DNA of 64,000 nucleotides from Baylisascaris procyonis (Eukaryota > Nematoda > Chromadorea > Rhabditida > Ascarididae), in assembly GCA_037389465.1 (NCBI GenBank), contig JAZARR010000146.1, positions 3,132,001 to 3,196,000 on the forward strand. Reading direction: 5' to 3'. A program made the position numbers and the translations under genes. The notes beneath the pieces are model-generated. The model saw only the letters and a program-made list of their open reading frames with translations, was not told where the DNA came from and searched no databases. Positions 1 to 12,239 of the stretch are shown piece after piece (position 1 is the stretch's first letter; the number at the start of each line of letters is the position of its first letter).

Positions 1-199
1 GCGGTAAAAATCGAGTTTTTTTAGGGCTACTTGGATGGGTAGGGAAAAGATACTCCCGCAAAAGTTCTGAGGTGATAAGTGCACCGACCTATGTCACTTC
101 CTATTCAAAAATGCTAATCCACTGCAGTTCTTTGCGAAAACGGTACAGTGCAATAGCATGAACAATGTGAAGACGGCCGTCTGATTAAAAAAAGCTTTT

Positions 200-400
200 C
201 CCGACCCTTCATCCCCTGCGGAGGCCCTCGCAGGGGCTCCGAATACGCTTCCCCTCCCGAGGAGATTTTGAAAACGCAAACGCCATGGGGTCTCGCGAAC
301 AGAAACCTCTTCGGTGGGGGATATGATTCGTCACACTACGTGGCGGGGGCCCCTCTCCGCTCACTACCACGGGGCCAATTTGTGGAACGGAGGCAAATTA
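200..400. repeat. GC-rich block with repeat-like appearance
   Basis: This stretch is markedly GC-richer than the window, with runs such as GGCGGGGGCCCC. One plus frame reads RNLFGGGYDSSHYVAGAPLR then PRGQFVERR. It has the look of an old interspersed element, but no second copy is visible in this window. Confidence 0.3.
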
Positions 401-446
401 TGAGCAAATGCTTCGCGTATTTCATTGATACAATAGATACTGCAAT

Positions 447-878
447 GTGATACAATCCACACAGAAAGTGTTTCACAAAATTTTTCCTCAATTGAAAGCA
501 TCAAAAAATCGTTTTCAGTATGAACTGTCCAATACAGGTTGTCCGCATATTTCAATTGCGGTGCAGTTGTCGAAAGGTCATTCAAATGAACCCGGAGTGG
601 AAATCTCAACAAGGTTATTTACACTGGTAAACGCATGCGTGAAATCGTCATGTGCCATAAAACGCACAACCATTTTATCCTTCATACTTCCAGGACAAAC
701 AAACACTTCAAACTCGACTATAAGTACGAAAAATGTCGGACCGAATCAAGTAACTATATGTATTCACTCATGCACGTTTGCTTACTGTCTGGATGCATTT
801 CGTGAACGTATTGACAAGTTCGGTAGTTATGACGTAATTCCGAAGAAGGAATTAATGGGACGTACCACAGAGAGATAA
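447..878 (+). CDS. Unexplained 143-codon open reading frame
   Basis: This is the longest plus-strand ORF outside the repeats. It starts MIQSTQKVFHKIFPQLKASK, contains several cysteines (VNACVKSSC, CIHSCTFAYC) and ends KKELMGRTTER. Codon use is not clearly coding. It directly follows the GC-rich block, so it may belong to the same mobile element. No family is recognised. Confidence 0.3.
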   Translation: MIQSTQKVFHKIFPQLKASKNRFQYELSNTGCPHISIAVQLSKGHSNEPGVEISTRLFTLVNACVKSSCAIKRTTILSFILPGQTNTSNSTISTKNVGPNQVTICIHSCTFAYCLDAFRERIDKFGSYDVIPKKELMGRTTER

Positions 879-879
879 T

Positions 880-3800
880 ATTTTAAAATTCTATTGGATC
901 AAATGGCCAGTTGTGCAAACACCGAATAATGAGGATGCGTTAATCACACATTTACCAATGAAATACAGCAGCTGTGCAAATTCTTTATGTACTAATGATT
1001 ATTGTTAAATTTATTCTTTTAGTATCGGTTTGCCACAGTGTGGTTTAATTGTACTAATTTAGCTTGTCTATGGGTTGAATTTCTGTTCGTAGGCACAGTG
1101 GTCACCTGTGCAATGCAGAGTCTCTTACCTTCTCCAACTTGTAAACATATGGCATCTCTCCATCTGTAATGAACGGAAAATGAGATAGCTAATGCCTCGT
1201 ATGCTATCATATTCGGCCATTTCGCAGCTAAGCCCTTCTTCACTCTTCTCTTCCATGAAAATCGGCAATATACGTACGTCGCGACATGGGAGATCTGGAT
1301 CAGTGTCTTTGGCAGAAGAGTTCTTAACGAAAAAAGCACTGAAGTTTATTCCGTATATTTGTAGCTGACTGATAAAGAGGAAAATGAGACATAAAATGAG
1401 CGCAAAGGTTCATTTCTCTTAGTATTCATGGGAGGTTGATTGAACAAGTGGCTTACTTCAACGCAGATGATACTTTAATGATGTTGAAATATTGTGCATT
1501 TCACGCTTACTTCGGTCAGTTCAGCATTCCTCCATTGATGAAATTTTTGTAATGTTGTCAAGAATGATCTGTGCTGGAACGGATGGGTACACAGTGTTGC
1601 CGCAACAATGACTTCAGCTCCTGAGGTGCATTTAACGAGGCCACTATTCTGAGCTTGAAACGACGACAGATTATGGCCAAGGTGATTACGTTGTTCTCTG
1701 AATTGCTATTAATTTTTACAAGGGCATCAGTGCGGATTAACAGCTCTTTCTTGGCTCCTGGGGCGGCATAAAACCATCCTTAATTGGACCATCGTAATTC
1801 CGGAATAACTGAAATATTGCATATTGGATGTTCCTTACACAGTTGGAAGGGTGGTAAAATACCAACGTCACGCCGACGAACAGCTTGGGCATAAGCCGGA
1901 CCCTTTAATTCGACAGTACTCAGTTAATTATCAGGGTTGAGTCAGTTTTCATCTGATCCTATAGTAACTTCCTCCTTCCTTCCAGGCATTGCTTTAGAGC
2001 AACTTTCCGTTGGAGTTTTGGTTTTTCCTGCAAGCCAAGTCCTCGATTTCCAACCCTTTTATGACCGAGACATCAGGACTGGAACCTAGCAGCAGGGTCG
2101 GGGACTCACGATGAAACGGATGCGTGTGAACGGTTTGAAAACATCTTTCGACATCCTAGGTCTTTGCGGAAAAATTATACCACGGTTGAACTAAAAATTC
2201 ACTGTGATCCAGCATGAAAGGTAGGACGCCTACAACCCGCGAAAGCAAAAAACCGCAACCCTAACTCGTGTTTTTTCTCTCCCAAAAATTGACGGTCAAA
2301 TACGCTTGAACATCAGCTGCCGCGTAGCAACCTCTTTTCCGATCAAACCCGGCCCCGATGGGCAAGAAAACTTTGAAACCAAGTGCAGCAGGTTTCGTTA
2401 TATCTTCATGTGGACCTCTTTGAATGCATTCTGACTATACCCTCGATTAGTTTGGACTACAGGGCCTCCTGGCGAAGGTAAGACCTCAACCTAACCACAA
2501 TGTTGTTCTAAAATCCATGCAGTACTCTCTCATAGCGTGTTGATGCATTCCCTCAGTGTGCTCTGCTTTGAATTATAAATTTCCTTGTTTCTGCGCTCGA
2601 TTATGTATCGCACGAATCTCTTGAAGATTCCTATGAAATATTTCTACAACTGGTGAAAACGCTGACATTTTAAGATGTTTCCCGGTGCATTGAAAGCTGC
2701 AAAAATTGATGCTAAGCTGCAAGTTAAGGTGTAAAATTCTCAGAGATGAGGCTATTGCCCGCTTTTGTTAAGCCATCTATTCCATCATACAGTAGCATTA
2801 CAATTCGAAATGAAAGCATCTCGTCAAATATGTGCACAATACTAAATAATAATGAAAAAAAAAACGATCCGTAACATATTTAATATACACATTATGAATA
2901 CGATTACAGCTTTTTCTTACGCAAAGAAAAACGAACAAATTAGAGCATTAATAAGTGGAAAACTGCAAGTTTTATTTGAGAACTGCACTATTGCTTTTGT
3001 GATGGTGAATGCCTTTCAGTGAAATCGATTTGTGAATATGGCCAACAACATTTCAACGGCTTATCGACCTATGACCAACCACATATCAAAAACTTTCTAG
3101 ACAGTTTCTGATAAGTCACTGATAAAATAAGGTTGATTTCTAGATATTCGCCAAATGGTAACACATCTTTTGTGACAATAACTGATGGGTTCATTTGGTA
3201 GCCGTTGCTAGTAAATCATCACCTCACCTGTCGAATAGTGAGTTCTGAAGAGAGCATACTAGATGACTGGGAATGAATAAAAAAAAGAGCAAACTATGCT
3301 GCACATATGACGACCGTTTAAACTGGCAATGATCATGAACACTAATACCGTATTAATACAGTAATATCAATAAGAGGGAAGAAGCTCAAACGCAGAACCT
3401 GCTGACAAGAAGGCGCACTTATATGATCGATTATCCGCTCCCTTCCAATACGGAGACCATATCTCCAATAAATTAAATAATTTGTGATGCTTATATTGGA
3501 ACTTCTTGTGTTGTGCCCCTGTGATGCCCCACATGTTATAGTTCAACGAGTTGGAGCCACCCATCTTTACGTCGCTTCCATTGCACAACTTTTTTTTTCA
3601 ACTGCATACGCTTTTCGATGAAATTTTCTCTTTTGTTATTCAATAACGCCAATTTAATACCTAACGGCACAATTCAAGTAAAAAATAAAGAAATAAAAAT
3701 TTACAAGCAACAGAAAATGGAATATTCACCATAAGAAGGAAGCATAGAGATGGATGAAATATTGAGAACGCGTAGTTAGCCGATGTATAATTTTATTTTT

Positions 3801-5570
3801 ATTTTTTTGATATAAGGGACCATTATCGTTGTAGAAGTCTATTTAAGATGAGAAATCATCGTAAAACATAAAATATCAATTGCACAATTGAAATTCTTCT
3901 CTTATTTTCAGATGTTAAACAATTAACGCATGCGCAACGAAGCATATATAAATGAGAGAAATGATAAGTGATAAAAAAATTCAATCAGAATATAGTCGAG
4001 TTTTTTTTTTTTAATAATTCGTTGAATATAAAGATTCCTTATGAGCAGATGCAATATATTTGCATTTAGCGTACATACAATGCTCAGTATTCGACGGACA
4101 GGAAAATGTGCCGCATATGAGAGCATCCTATTTGTTGCAGCGTTAAGTGTGTTCACATTGCCGTTTAAATGAATTGAAGTAATATACCTGTATGACTTGC
4201 AACTCAACATTTACCTTTATCATGCAATTATTCAACGAGAGTTTCTCCTCAGATGTGCTACAGAAATAAAAGTAAACGTAAAATCAAGCATATTAAGAAA
4301 TTTCTAAATTTTTTTGGAAATTTTCATTTGGCTAAACAATGCAAACGAAAATATAGTCGACAGAGAAGGCACATATCAAAGAGAATTTAGAAAACGTTAG
4401 AGATCGGCAAGAAGCGTAGTCGGTGGACAATAGGAGAAAAACCCTCGATCAGGTCAACATTGCAACACAAAGCAAAGACGGTAATACTCTAAGAGGACAA
4501 CAAAATGCAAAGCACAAAAATTTATAAGTTTGAGCTGAAATGAAATTTGCGGCTTCATTATGTAACTAAGGATAATACTACAAAACCTTATATCTCTAAG
4601 CCACCTTAATAAACAAACATACACGGACTGACAAGTAAGCATAAACACGGACCGAGACCATATATATTTTGCACCACATACGAAACGAAAACGTTATAGA
4701 ATACATATAAAAGTTTACCTCTATCATAAATTCCCATTGGAAGGGTTTACGAATCCAATCAAAACTTATCAATGAATATTTTTATAGAAAACAAAGCTAT
4801 GAGCGATAAAGTCCGATACGAAAGGCTCCCATCTGCTTCAAATTTATCAAGCTTCCGCAGATTGTAGTATGCAATCAATTCCTGACACTCCTCCGAATAG
4901 CGCACTCCTGACTGTAAGAGTCGCAATGGGCGGCATGATTTTATACTGCAGTTGGAAAGAGGGTCATATGGCTTCTTAAACAATCTAAAGAATGCAAGAA
5001 AAGTGTAGCTTAAACATTGAAATCTTCCCTTACCACGGAGTCCTCTTCCCTTACCATGGAATTACAATCACAACACAAAACAATGAACGTAGAAGAGAAG
5101 TGAAAAATAACCCAAAAAAGCATTTCGTAGAATCGAAGGATAGAGAGAGAATAAACAAAAAATTAAAACATTTTATAAGATTACACCTTACTCACCTTAA
5201 ACGAATTAGGAGAAAATCTATTAGAGTTCCGAGTAGAATATTTGTCTTAACACTTGGAAGTGAAAATGGCTACGATTGAATCGGTAATCGTCCAGGATAG
5301 AAATGAAACAGAAATCAACATTGTTACTCGAAGACAGTCGAACGTGAACTGCTGTGCGGCACCCAAATAGCACAACGCCGTCATTTCCAATCGGCGTAAT
5401 GAACGTACATTAGCGTATATCACAACGTTTTGCACCGCTTCACGTAGACCCGATAACCTAGGATCGGCATTAAAAGTAATCCGTATGGAAGGGGAAGTGA
5501 AGTACGCGGCACACAATCGCCGTACAAGGGACAGAGAGTATGCTGCGTAACATCACATGATTCGATGAGC
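880..5570. other. Mostly empty, 3' flank of the MOB2-like gene
   Basis: Apart from the weak exon candidate near 1.2 kb I see no supported gene. The small minus-strand ORFs at 3.4-4.9 kb are AT-rich and lack splice partners. A short tandem pair of CTTCCCTTACCA lies at 5026-5055. Confidence 0.5.
1132..1260 (-). CDS. Possible minus-strand exon
   Basis: A strong donor (GAGAAG|GTAAGA) ends a stretch open in more than one frame: MEEKSEEGLSCEMAEYDSIR in one, and FPFITDGEMPYVYKLEK in another. The second has an acceptor candidate (GCATTAG|C). An exon seems likely but the frame is undecided. Confidence 0.25.
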
Positions 5571-5577
5571 ATCGTCG

Positions 5578-5757
5578 TCAGCACGTTTGCGCATATGGCT
5601 TACAGGCAAGTACAGCTGGCGTTGGATGGCCACCCCAACTGCCACTTTTCGATGAGGGTACTCGTGAACATCTCGATGCTGCATTGCCCGCACCTGTACC
5701 TGTCGAATAAATACCTTGCGCTCCACAAGGTTGCATCACAATCACAGGTCGTACCAG
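5578..5757 (-). CDS. MOB2-like gene, last exon (Gly/Ser-rich tail)
   Basis: The acceptor CATTTTCAG|CTG is in phase 0 with exon 6. It encodes 59 residues starting LVRPVIVMQPCGAQG, then a Gly/Ala/Ser-rich stretch, and ends KPYAQTC before TGA. Flexible C-terminal tails are known in long MOB2 isoforms; no domain is recognised here. Confidence 0.8.
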   Translation of the reverse strand: MVRPVIVMQPCGAQGIYSTGTGAGNAASRCSRVPSSKSGSWGGHPTPAVLACKPYAQTC

Positions 5758-8700
5758 CTGAAAATGCTCCACTGACAATGCCGTTCCCAAATAACTAGTT
5801 CCTTTCGAACTTAATATGCAGATAAATGGATGCTTAATTCATACATCAGAATTTATAAATGCCTTAATATCAGTTCAACAATCTTTTCGAAAAGCTTCAA
5901 TTTTGCAGCCGTAAAAAAAAACTGCTTCAGATGCAATGGAAAAAATTTTAAAAAAAAGAAAACAAGAAACAAGATTTCATTGAATAAGCCTTTAGATCAC
6001 CAGATAAGTGTGAGGAGATAATTCTTTCTTATACATCGGTGTTTCTTTTGAAACATGAACGCCTAAATTTCTAATCAGCGAATAATATCCATATAACCAC
6101 AGAAAAAACGACACCCAAGTTCCAACCCTTTATACACAACACAATAAAAAACAGTAGAACTTGACAAGTTTTTTGATGCACGCGTATCCGAGATACCGTC
6201 TTCGAAGCATATTTTTATCCAAAAAAATTTTTTCATATACAAAAATGGGACCCCCAACACAGAATAAATTTGTTCAGTGTCCTTTATTTGTGTCAGCTAC
6301 AACTCCATAACCTAGCAGCAAGGTGCACTAAATTTTCCAGTTAAAGTTTCGGCATTGATTCGACTGTGAAATAAGGTGGATGGGTTTAAACAACAAACCT
6401 GAAGCGTATGAGAGAGTGCTGAGAGTTCTTTGCTATCGAGAAGAGCATACATTTTAGCAATAATATGCATATGTGCAAGCACTAGGCTGCATTGTGCCCG
6501 CAAGTTCAAAGCTGCTAACTGCTCCCAATGCTTCGAATATAGGTGACCACAACAATGCCATAGTAGGCGAACTATGCGACGACAATGAGATTCAAAATTA
6601 CCCGCAAAGACGCTCCCTAAATTATATACTTATTGTTTGATTTCATAATCCTTGATATGCTATACACTCATATCAAAAGAAAATGGTTTTATGAGTGATC
6701 GATAATGCCGAAGCATAAGATAATTGAATCGGTGTGCTGTACAATTGTGCTGTGAAAAAATAGCTGCACATCTGCAATTGCACACTGTTGGAAAAACCAT
6801 GAGCACAGAGCTCATTCTCTGATATTCAGGCAAGCTTCGCGATGAATAGAAAAAAAAAAAATAGAAACTTTTCCACCGTAATCACGTTTACTGTGGAGAA
6901 ACTTACGGTAGTTTTCAGATGAGAGCAGTGTGAACAAACGTCAGCAAATTGTTCCGAGACTACGTTCGTACAAGTTTGCCAGAACTATGTTGCACTCAAA
7001 TATCACACCTGAATCCAACCTTACCTCAACCGGAAATTGCCAATTTTTGATATAACGCTCATGTTCAATACTGACGGGAATAAAGAACGGGTGGAATATT
7101 TCAAGCGACCATATATATCGAAATACAGGCAAGCTCTTATCTATGTGAAAGAAAAAAAGACGCTAAGGCATCGGCGAAAAAGCAATTTATTGCCTCTGAA
7201 AAATTATTTTCTTTTGCCATTCCCTAAGCATTCTGTACTGACCGTTTTATTAAGTGGTCAAGATTCATGAGGCACTTTTCATGAGAAGGAGGCTTTATCT
7301 TTATAAAAAGCTAAACACGATATGAGCCCCTAGGTTGACTTCAAAGCAGGTGCGATGATTTTACTATGTCACTTATTAGAATAAAGCGGCAGCCACAATC
7401 AGAACTAGCTCTATTGTTTTCGAACCCTCATAATAAAAGATGAAAATTTTCGGCCTCTATAAAGCTATGACCAACGATCTCACATAAAGTGTACAAATAA
7501 ACGAACCGTATTTGGTGGGAAAAAGCTGCTCATCCTTGGAACTCGTTTCACATAACGACATAACGCAGTCGATATACTGCATCGCAGAGTAGGGATGATG
7601 CTTCCTTCGTTCGTCCACCCAATGCGCTTTCCTGCAATCCAAACACTTATTGTAATTCATTTATGTTAACAATCGCACTCTAGTCAAGATGCTGCAAATG
7701 AGTAAAAGTTAGTCTAGACCTAACCCTTTGTGGTCAAAATTCGTAGGAATTGGGCACAATATTTTGTCTCTATACTAACTGTGTCACTTTCCATATCTCG
7801 GATATAGAAAAAAATGCCACAAATGTCAAAATTTATTAGAACATTTCCTCGAAACAATACGAAGGAAATGATCTCCATAAGCAAATCAGATTTAACAATA
7901 TGTCACGAGCCCATCTACCATAAACTAATGCACAACTTTACAGCAGAAGATAAAGGATGGCTATCCACGATCAGAGATCGTTAATGCTCAAAGCAACTGA
8001 AGAAGTATCTGCAAGTCCAATTTGTTACTCAAGAGATCCGATGTACCTGCGAGGGAACTATGAAAACGATTTCAACTTATTTTGCGGCAACGATACATAA
8101 GCGCATGCGCATTTATGAATACTAAGTAAAACGATATTTGAACGGTATTCCAATTTAACGGAAGTGGAAGCGATATGAAGAGACATTTATTCGTAATGAA
8201 CGCTTTGTCGATTACAGTAGATAAAGTTAATTCCAATTTATGTGCAAACTGAAACAGTAAAACAAAAAACAGTCGTCATTCTCTTCACCTGGTTAGCGAT
8301 GCTAATGGACCGATCCAACCGAAGAAATAGGGAAATGTCAAAAAAAACATGGCAAATAGCCATAGCATTTATGGCAGACCACCTTTTCTCTAGGAATAAC
8401 GTTTGCTAAAAGTCCTCATGTTAATAATTTAAACACATTGGTTATAACCGTATAAAATAAGGCTCTAAGTCGTCATGTCACGGGGGTCGCAACTGTTCCT
8501 AGCAAACTGCAACTGCAACTCTTCTATCCTTGGATCTTACCATCCAAACGCATGAAAATAAACATGAAGATGAAAATGTGGAACTTACGGGACGCCAGGG
8601 TACGACATTATCGGGCATGAAACTGGGGTACACAACTCCGTCATGGTGCCACATAACGCGTTCACGTTCTCAAACAAAGACAACGCTGAAAATTTAAGAT

Positions 8701-11700
8701 TTCAAAACGAACTCAAGACTTCCGCCTCACTGAGGAATCGTCGCTCCTTCGATGCAAGAACAACCGAGTGTTTCCGTAGCCAAAAACGATGAGCTCTCAA
8801 TATGGCGAAAAAAGCAGAAGAAATGGCGACAACTGAGCTAAAGTAGTTATGAGGAACACCGTCCCAAAATTATCGTCTTTTGAAGAACGGCCGAGATCTT
8901 TATATAATAATGGAAATAAGCAGTGACCAAAAAAGGAAAGGACATCTGTGCACAAATAATGTTGGTGTTTTTCACTACGGATTATGTCACGATTGAGAAG
9001 ACCCCATGGCATTAGATAAATCTTATACGCAAAACTCTAGGGAACGCAATTTTCTACGAAATGTAGAGCACATCTTCGGAAGCGTATTTAAATTCATACT
9101 ACAGCCATACGCCTCCTGATGAGATTAAAGCCACAAACGAACGATAATAAAGGAAACAAGGAACTTAATGTGCAACAGAGAATTATTCGCTTTCAGGCAA
9201 CACTTTCGGCACTCTTTAATGCACATGACTTCTTCATCTTTGCAATTTCACTTCAAAGCTAGCTTGGCAATAAAAATGCAACATGCAAGAGACGGGCAAG
9301 GTAGATGCTCAACAAACACCTTTAAAGGTGTTTCGATCGTTGTAAAGGTGCGAAAAGTATGGAATCAAGTTCCAATGCCGGAAGAAAATTCGGATCCAAA
9401 CAAAATGAAAAAAACAAATCAATCTTATATACGCTGAAATCTCACTGCTGCACCACAGTTCAGAGAATATAACGACAACCACTTTTTCTGATTAGTTTCA
9501 TGAATGCATTAAAGAACTCACTGTGGGTGGCCAACCACTCGTTTTTATCCATTCCCAGAGGAAGCGCAGTGAGTCGCATGAGCATCTGCAAAATGCATAC
9601 ATAATGTATTAGCAAAGAAGCAAAAATCGCGTGATCTCCCGGCACATAAAAATAAGCAACATCTCTCGGATGGACCCATTTTCAACAGGCGCCGAAAAAA
9701 CACCTCAGGAAAGAGAAAACATTTAAAGAAATGTGAAATCATCAGAAACACATAGGGAAATTTATAAGAACTGAAATTATTTCCATGAAAACGTTTCAGT
9801 ATTGAAAATGTGCAGAAAATTTTGAAACTCATCGATCGACAGACCGGTGTATTACAGCAACAAATTAATTAAACTCTCATCTGCGCAAATAATATTATTT
9901 CTTGCAACCGAAAAAAACCAGAAAGTACGATCAACCACTGGGTTCGAATTTACCGAAAAGCGACGAAAAATTCTTAATTTACGATTTAATACTTATCGTA
10001 GCATGTTACCTGTTCATCAACCGAATCGCAAATGCCCATTTCCGATGGCGATTTACGAGTGGCACCGGTTGTGTCCGAGCCGATGGTAGCACTTTTGCCG
10101 CCTACTTGCGCAGTACTTGCTACGGCACCATTCTCTTTATTAACATCGCCCTTCCGTCGCGACCTCCTAAATTATATCAAAAATCGATACATATCAACAC
10201 AGAGTTTACATATACAACTTAGGGGTAAAAAAATTGTTCACTGAGAAATGAACGAGTAATCAGTAGTTGCAAAAAAAAAAAAACTTTTTGTTAATTCAGG
10301 AGAGGCTAACTGATATATCACCTCATAAAATCAGATTGTGATTATTACTATATCACTTTGGTGGAATAAATAATTGAAAAAAAGCGCTTATTTCTTTAAA
10401 ATGAGCAAAACTGGTCCAGTAGTAGAATGTGAAGCTAAATTTGGACTACTGAGTGTGCGCTTTCACAGCAATAACACCTAAAATTGATGAAGGCTACGGC
10501 TTCTGATTTGAGAAGGAAAATTAAATGATAAACGTTTCAAATCCTAAAGTTGCTGTGTAACTCGTGAACTCTCACTATCCAATGGATTTCACTACTAGAC
10601 CACAAAGAAAAAAATTTAAGAACATTGAATAAAGAGTGCAAAAATTGATTTTTCTGCAAATAAAAAAAAAAAAAGAAAAGAAAGAAAAAAAGCTCTGTGC
10701 TAATTGCGTAACAAAAACAACACACATGATAAGACGATTAGCTGACATTTAAAGAGGAATGTGCGGGTTATCAACTATTATACACAAGCTGAACAGCACA
10801 AAATATGAGCATGCAAACTGAACAGGTTCAATAGGATAATAAGCATTGTGAGCTATTCAGTGCTTTACTTTAAAAAAAAAAAAAAAGTTATTTAAGCTGC
10901 CACATCGATATCTCCACTCTTTGCTACGTTCCAATAAAATATGAAAAAAAAACCCCTTAATAAAACGTTACTGCTAATCAAATATAAATTATTTTAGCAA
11001 TAAAATTATACGCAATTCAATGAAGAGAACTTGTTATCTGCGACAATTATAGCACTAAATAAATATTAGAGAGTTGCTGCACATAAGTGCGCATTTCTTA
11101 CGAAAGATTATCATTTTTACAGCTTACAATGCCCATGCAAATAAAAGCATTTTCTCATATAGTACTATTAATTTGCATATGTAGTATTAAATACAACGGG
11201 CAGCTAGACTAAAATTTGGTAACAAATAACAAACGCCAACAATTTATTACAATTGGAAATAGAATAAACGAGAATTTCGAAACAATGGAGGATATTATAT
11301 CCACTTCTTTGAAAGCTTGTCAAGATCTATACAGATGTTGGAAATCAGCAACAAGGTGATGATACTGAGAGATAAAATTCCGAAAAAGATGAATGCAACT
11401 GAAACGCAAAAATAGGAAAAAAAAAAAGCTAATATTTCCCCTGGAAAACCATAGAATATTAAAAAATGGGTAAACGCTATCAACTACGGAAATATTGCCA
11501 TCACAGATGCAAACCACACTTACTTATCCACGTCTATAACGTATAAACTCATTTCGCCTATCCGAAAAGATAATCCCACACAAAATCTCATTACTGGAAC
11601 ATTTTTTTACAGCGAACGAAGATGGAATGAATTCAGGCAAATAGGGAAGACGAGGAGGGAATTGTAGCAGAAAATCTTCTCGAAAAATGACATGACTTCG

Positions 11701-12239
11701 TCATAGCAACAATCTACTAAAACTACAAGAAAAAATTCGAAACTAATATCGAGATTGAATTATAAATGTTTAAGTATGAGCAAAATTGCGATCGGTGCAA
11801 TCTCATATCAACAAACATTCCCCTTGCGCCGTAACGCACACAGCCCGGTTTGCAAAACAAAATTCTTTGGAAATTTTTAGATGAATATTTGGAAAACAAA
11901 AGCCCATACAGTAAAAAAAAGGAAGGAATATAAGCAAGTCGTCACGTGACATTATTGACATCCCTTCAACAAAATTCAGGTATGCATAAATATTGCTCAT
12001 ACGTTCACAAAAAAACAATTTTGATCCATATGCGGTAAACAGATCACTCGTAACAGATTTATTTATTGACAATGTTTTTTCACTCATCTGAACGATAAAA
12101 TACGCTTAAGTTGTAAAAAAAAAAAATTACGATACCTGCGTTGTTCGAGTTTAATAAAATTACAGTTGCCAAATGCTTGTTTCCATTCGATTATTACTGC
12201 ACGTAGAGTGTTTATAGAATCTCGATTCGGCCAACCCAT
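5578..12239 (-). CDS. MOB2-like MOB kinase activator, complete seven-exon gene
   Basis: MOB proteins are small zinc-binding adaptors that bind and activate NDR/LATS (AGC) kinases in Hippo/NDR signalling. Exons, in transcript order: 12239-12136, 10166-10010, 9585-9522, 8685-8589, 7631-7507, 6616-6399, 5757-5578. They total 945 nt, giving 314 residues plus a stop, and every junction keeps phase. Family landmarks in order are LPLGMDKNEWLATH, LFENVNALCGTMTELC, HWVDERRKHHPYSAMQYID, LFPTKYG, and a diverged C-terminal helical region ending LSALSHTLQ. The predicted zinc ligands are present: Cys-x4-Cys in LCTPVSC and His-x4-His in GHLYSKH. The NEWLATHT/LFENVN and FPTKYG wording fits MOB2 better than MOB1 or MOB4. 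The start is the first ATG in the frame after an upstream stop, at MGWPNRD; an upstream coding exon is not excluded. The N-terminal ~85 residues (basic, then Ser/Thr/Gly-rich) and the Gly/Ser-rich last 59 residues are not part of the conserved fold. Confidence 0.93.
6399..6616 (-). CDS. MOB2-like gene, exon 6 (second zinc-ligand pair and C-terminal helices)
   Basis: The acceptor is ATAATTTAG|GG and the donor CTTCAG|GTTTGT. It holds NFESHCRRIVRLLWH, then CCGHLYSKHWEQLAAL, with the His-x4-His pair, and ends LLDSKELSALSHTLQ. The helical region is more diverged than the N-terminal half of the domain. An alternative unspliced end would add about 31 unrelated residues before a stop; the phase-0 splice to exon 7 is preferred. 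Confidence 0.9.
7507..7631 (-). CDS. MOB2-like gene, exon 5
   Basis: The acceptor is TTGCAG|G and the donor TACG|GTTCGT. It encodes HWVDERRKHHPYSAMQYID and ends LFPTKY. These match the MOB2 blocks YLWFDEKGK, PQYIDYVM and IFPTKY. Confidence 0.94.
8589..8685 (-). CDS. MOB2-like gene, exon 4 (first pair of zinc ligands)
   Basis: The acceptor is ATTTTCAG|CG and the donor CCC|GTAAGT. It encodes LSLFENVNALCGTMTELC followed by TPVSCPIMSYPGV. The two cysteines in C-x4-C spacing match the first pair of MOB zinc ligands. Confidence 0.93.
9522..9585 (-). CDS. MOB2-like gene, exon 3 (start of MOB domain)
   Basis: The acceptor is TTTTGCAG|ATG and the donor CCACA|GTGAGT. It encodes LPLGMDKNEWLATH, which matches the conserved NEWLA block of MOB proteins. 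Reading on through the donor would give an unrelated tail, so the splice is strongly preferred. Confidence 0.92.
10010..10166 (-). CDS. MOB2-like gene, exon 2 (low-complexity N-terminal extension)
   Basis: The acceptor is ATAATTTAG|G and the donor CAG|GTAACA. It encodes a basic start (RSRRKGDVNKEN) followed by a Ser/Thr/Gly-rich linker ending GICDSVDEQ. The region has no stops in this frame, whereas the plus-strand frames here read as shorter chance ORFs. It joins exon 3 in phase 0. Confidence 0.85.
12136..12239 (-). CDS. MOB2-like gene, coding exon 1
   Basis: Starts MGWPNRDSINTLRAV and ends in the donor CGCAG|GTATCG after two bases of an Arg codon. The frame stays open upstream to about 12308 without an ATG, so the sequence just upstream may be 5' leader. 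The next exon supplies the single base that completes the codon. Confidence 0.75.

Noticed and set aside
9934..9948. GGTTCGAATTT, resembling a tRNA B box
   Set aside because: No matching A box or cloverleaf arms around it. Similar hits at 13356 and 59190 were dropped for the same reason.
11803..12087. Minus-strand ORF that looks like a membrane protein next to MOB exon 1
   Set aside because: It lies inside the MOB intron 12135-10167. Exon 1 joins exon 2 in phase without it, and Phe/Leu/Ile-rich frames are expected by chance in AT-rich DNA.
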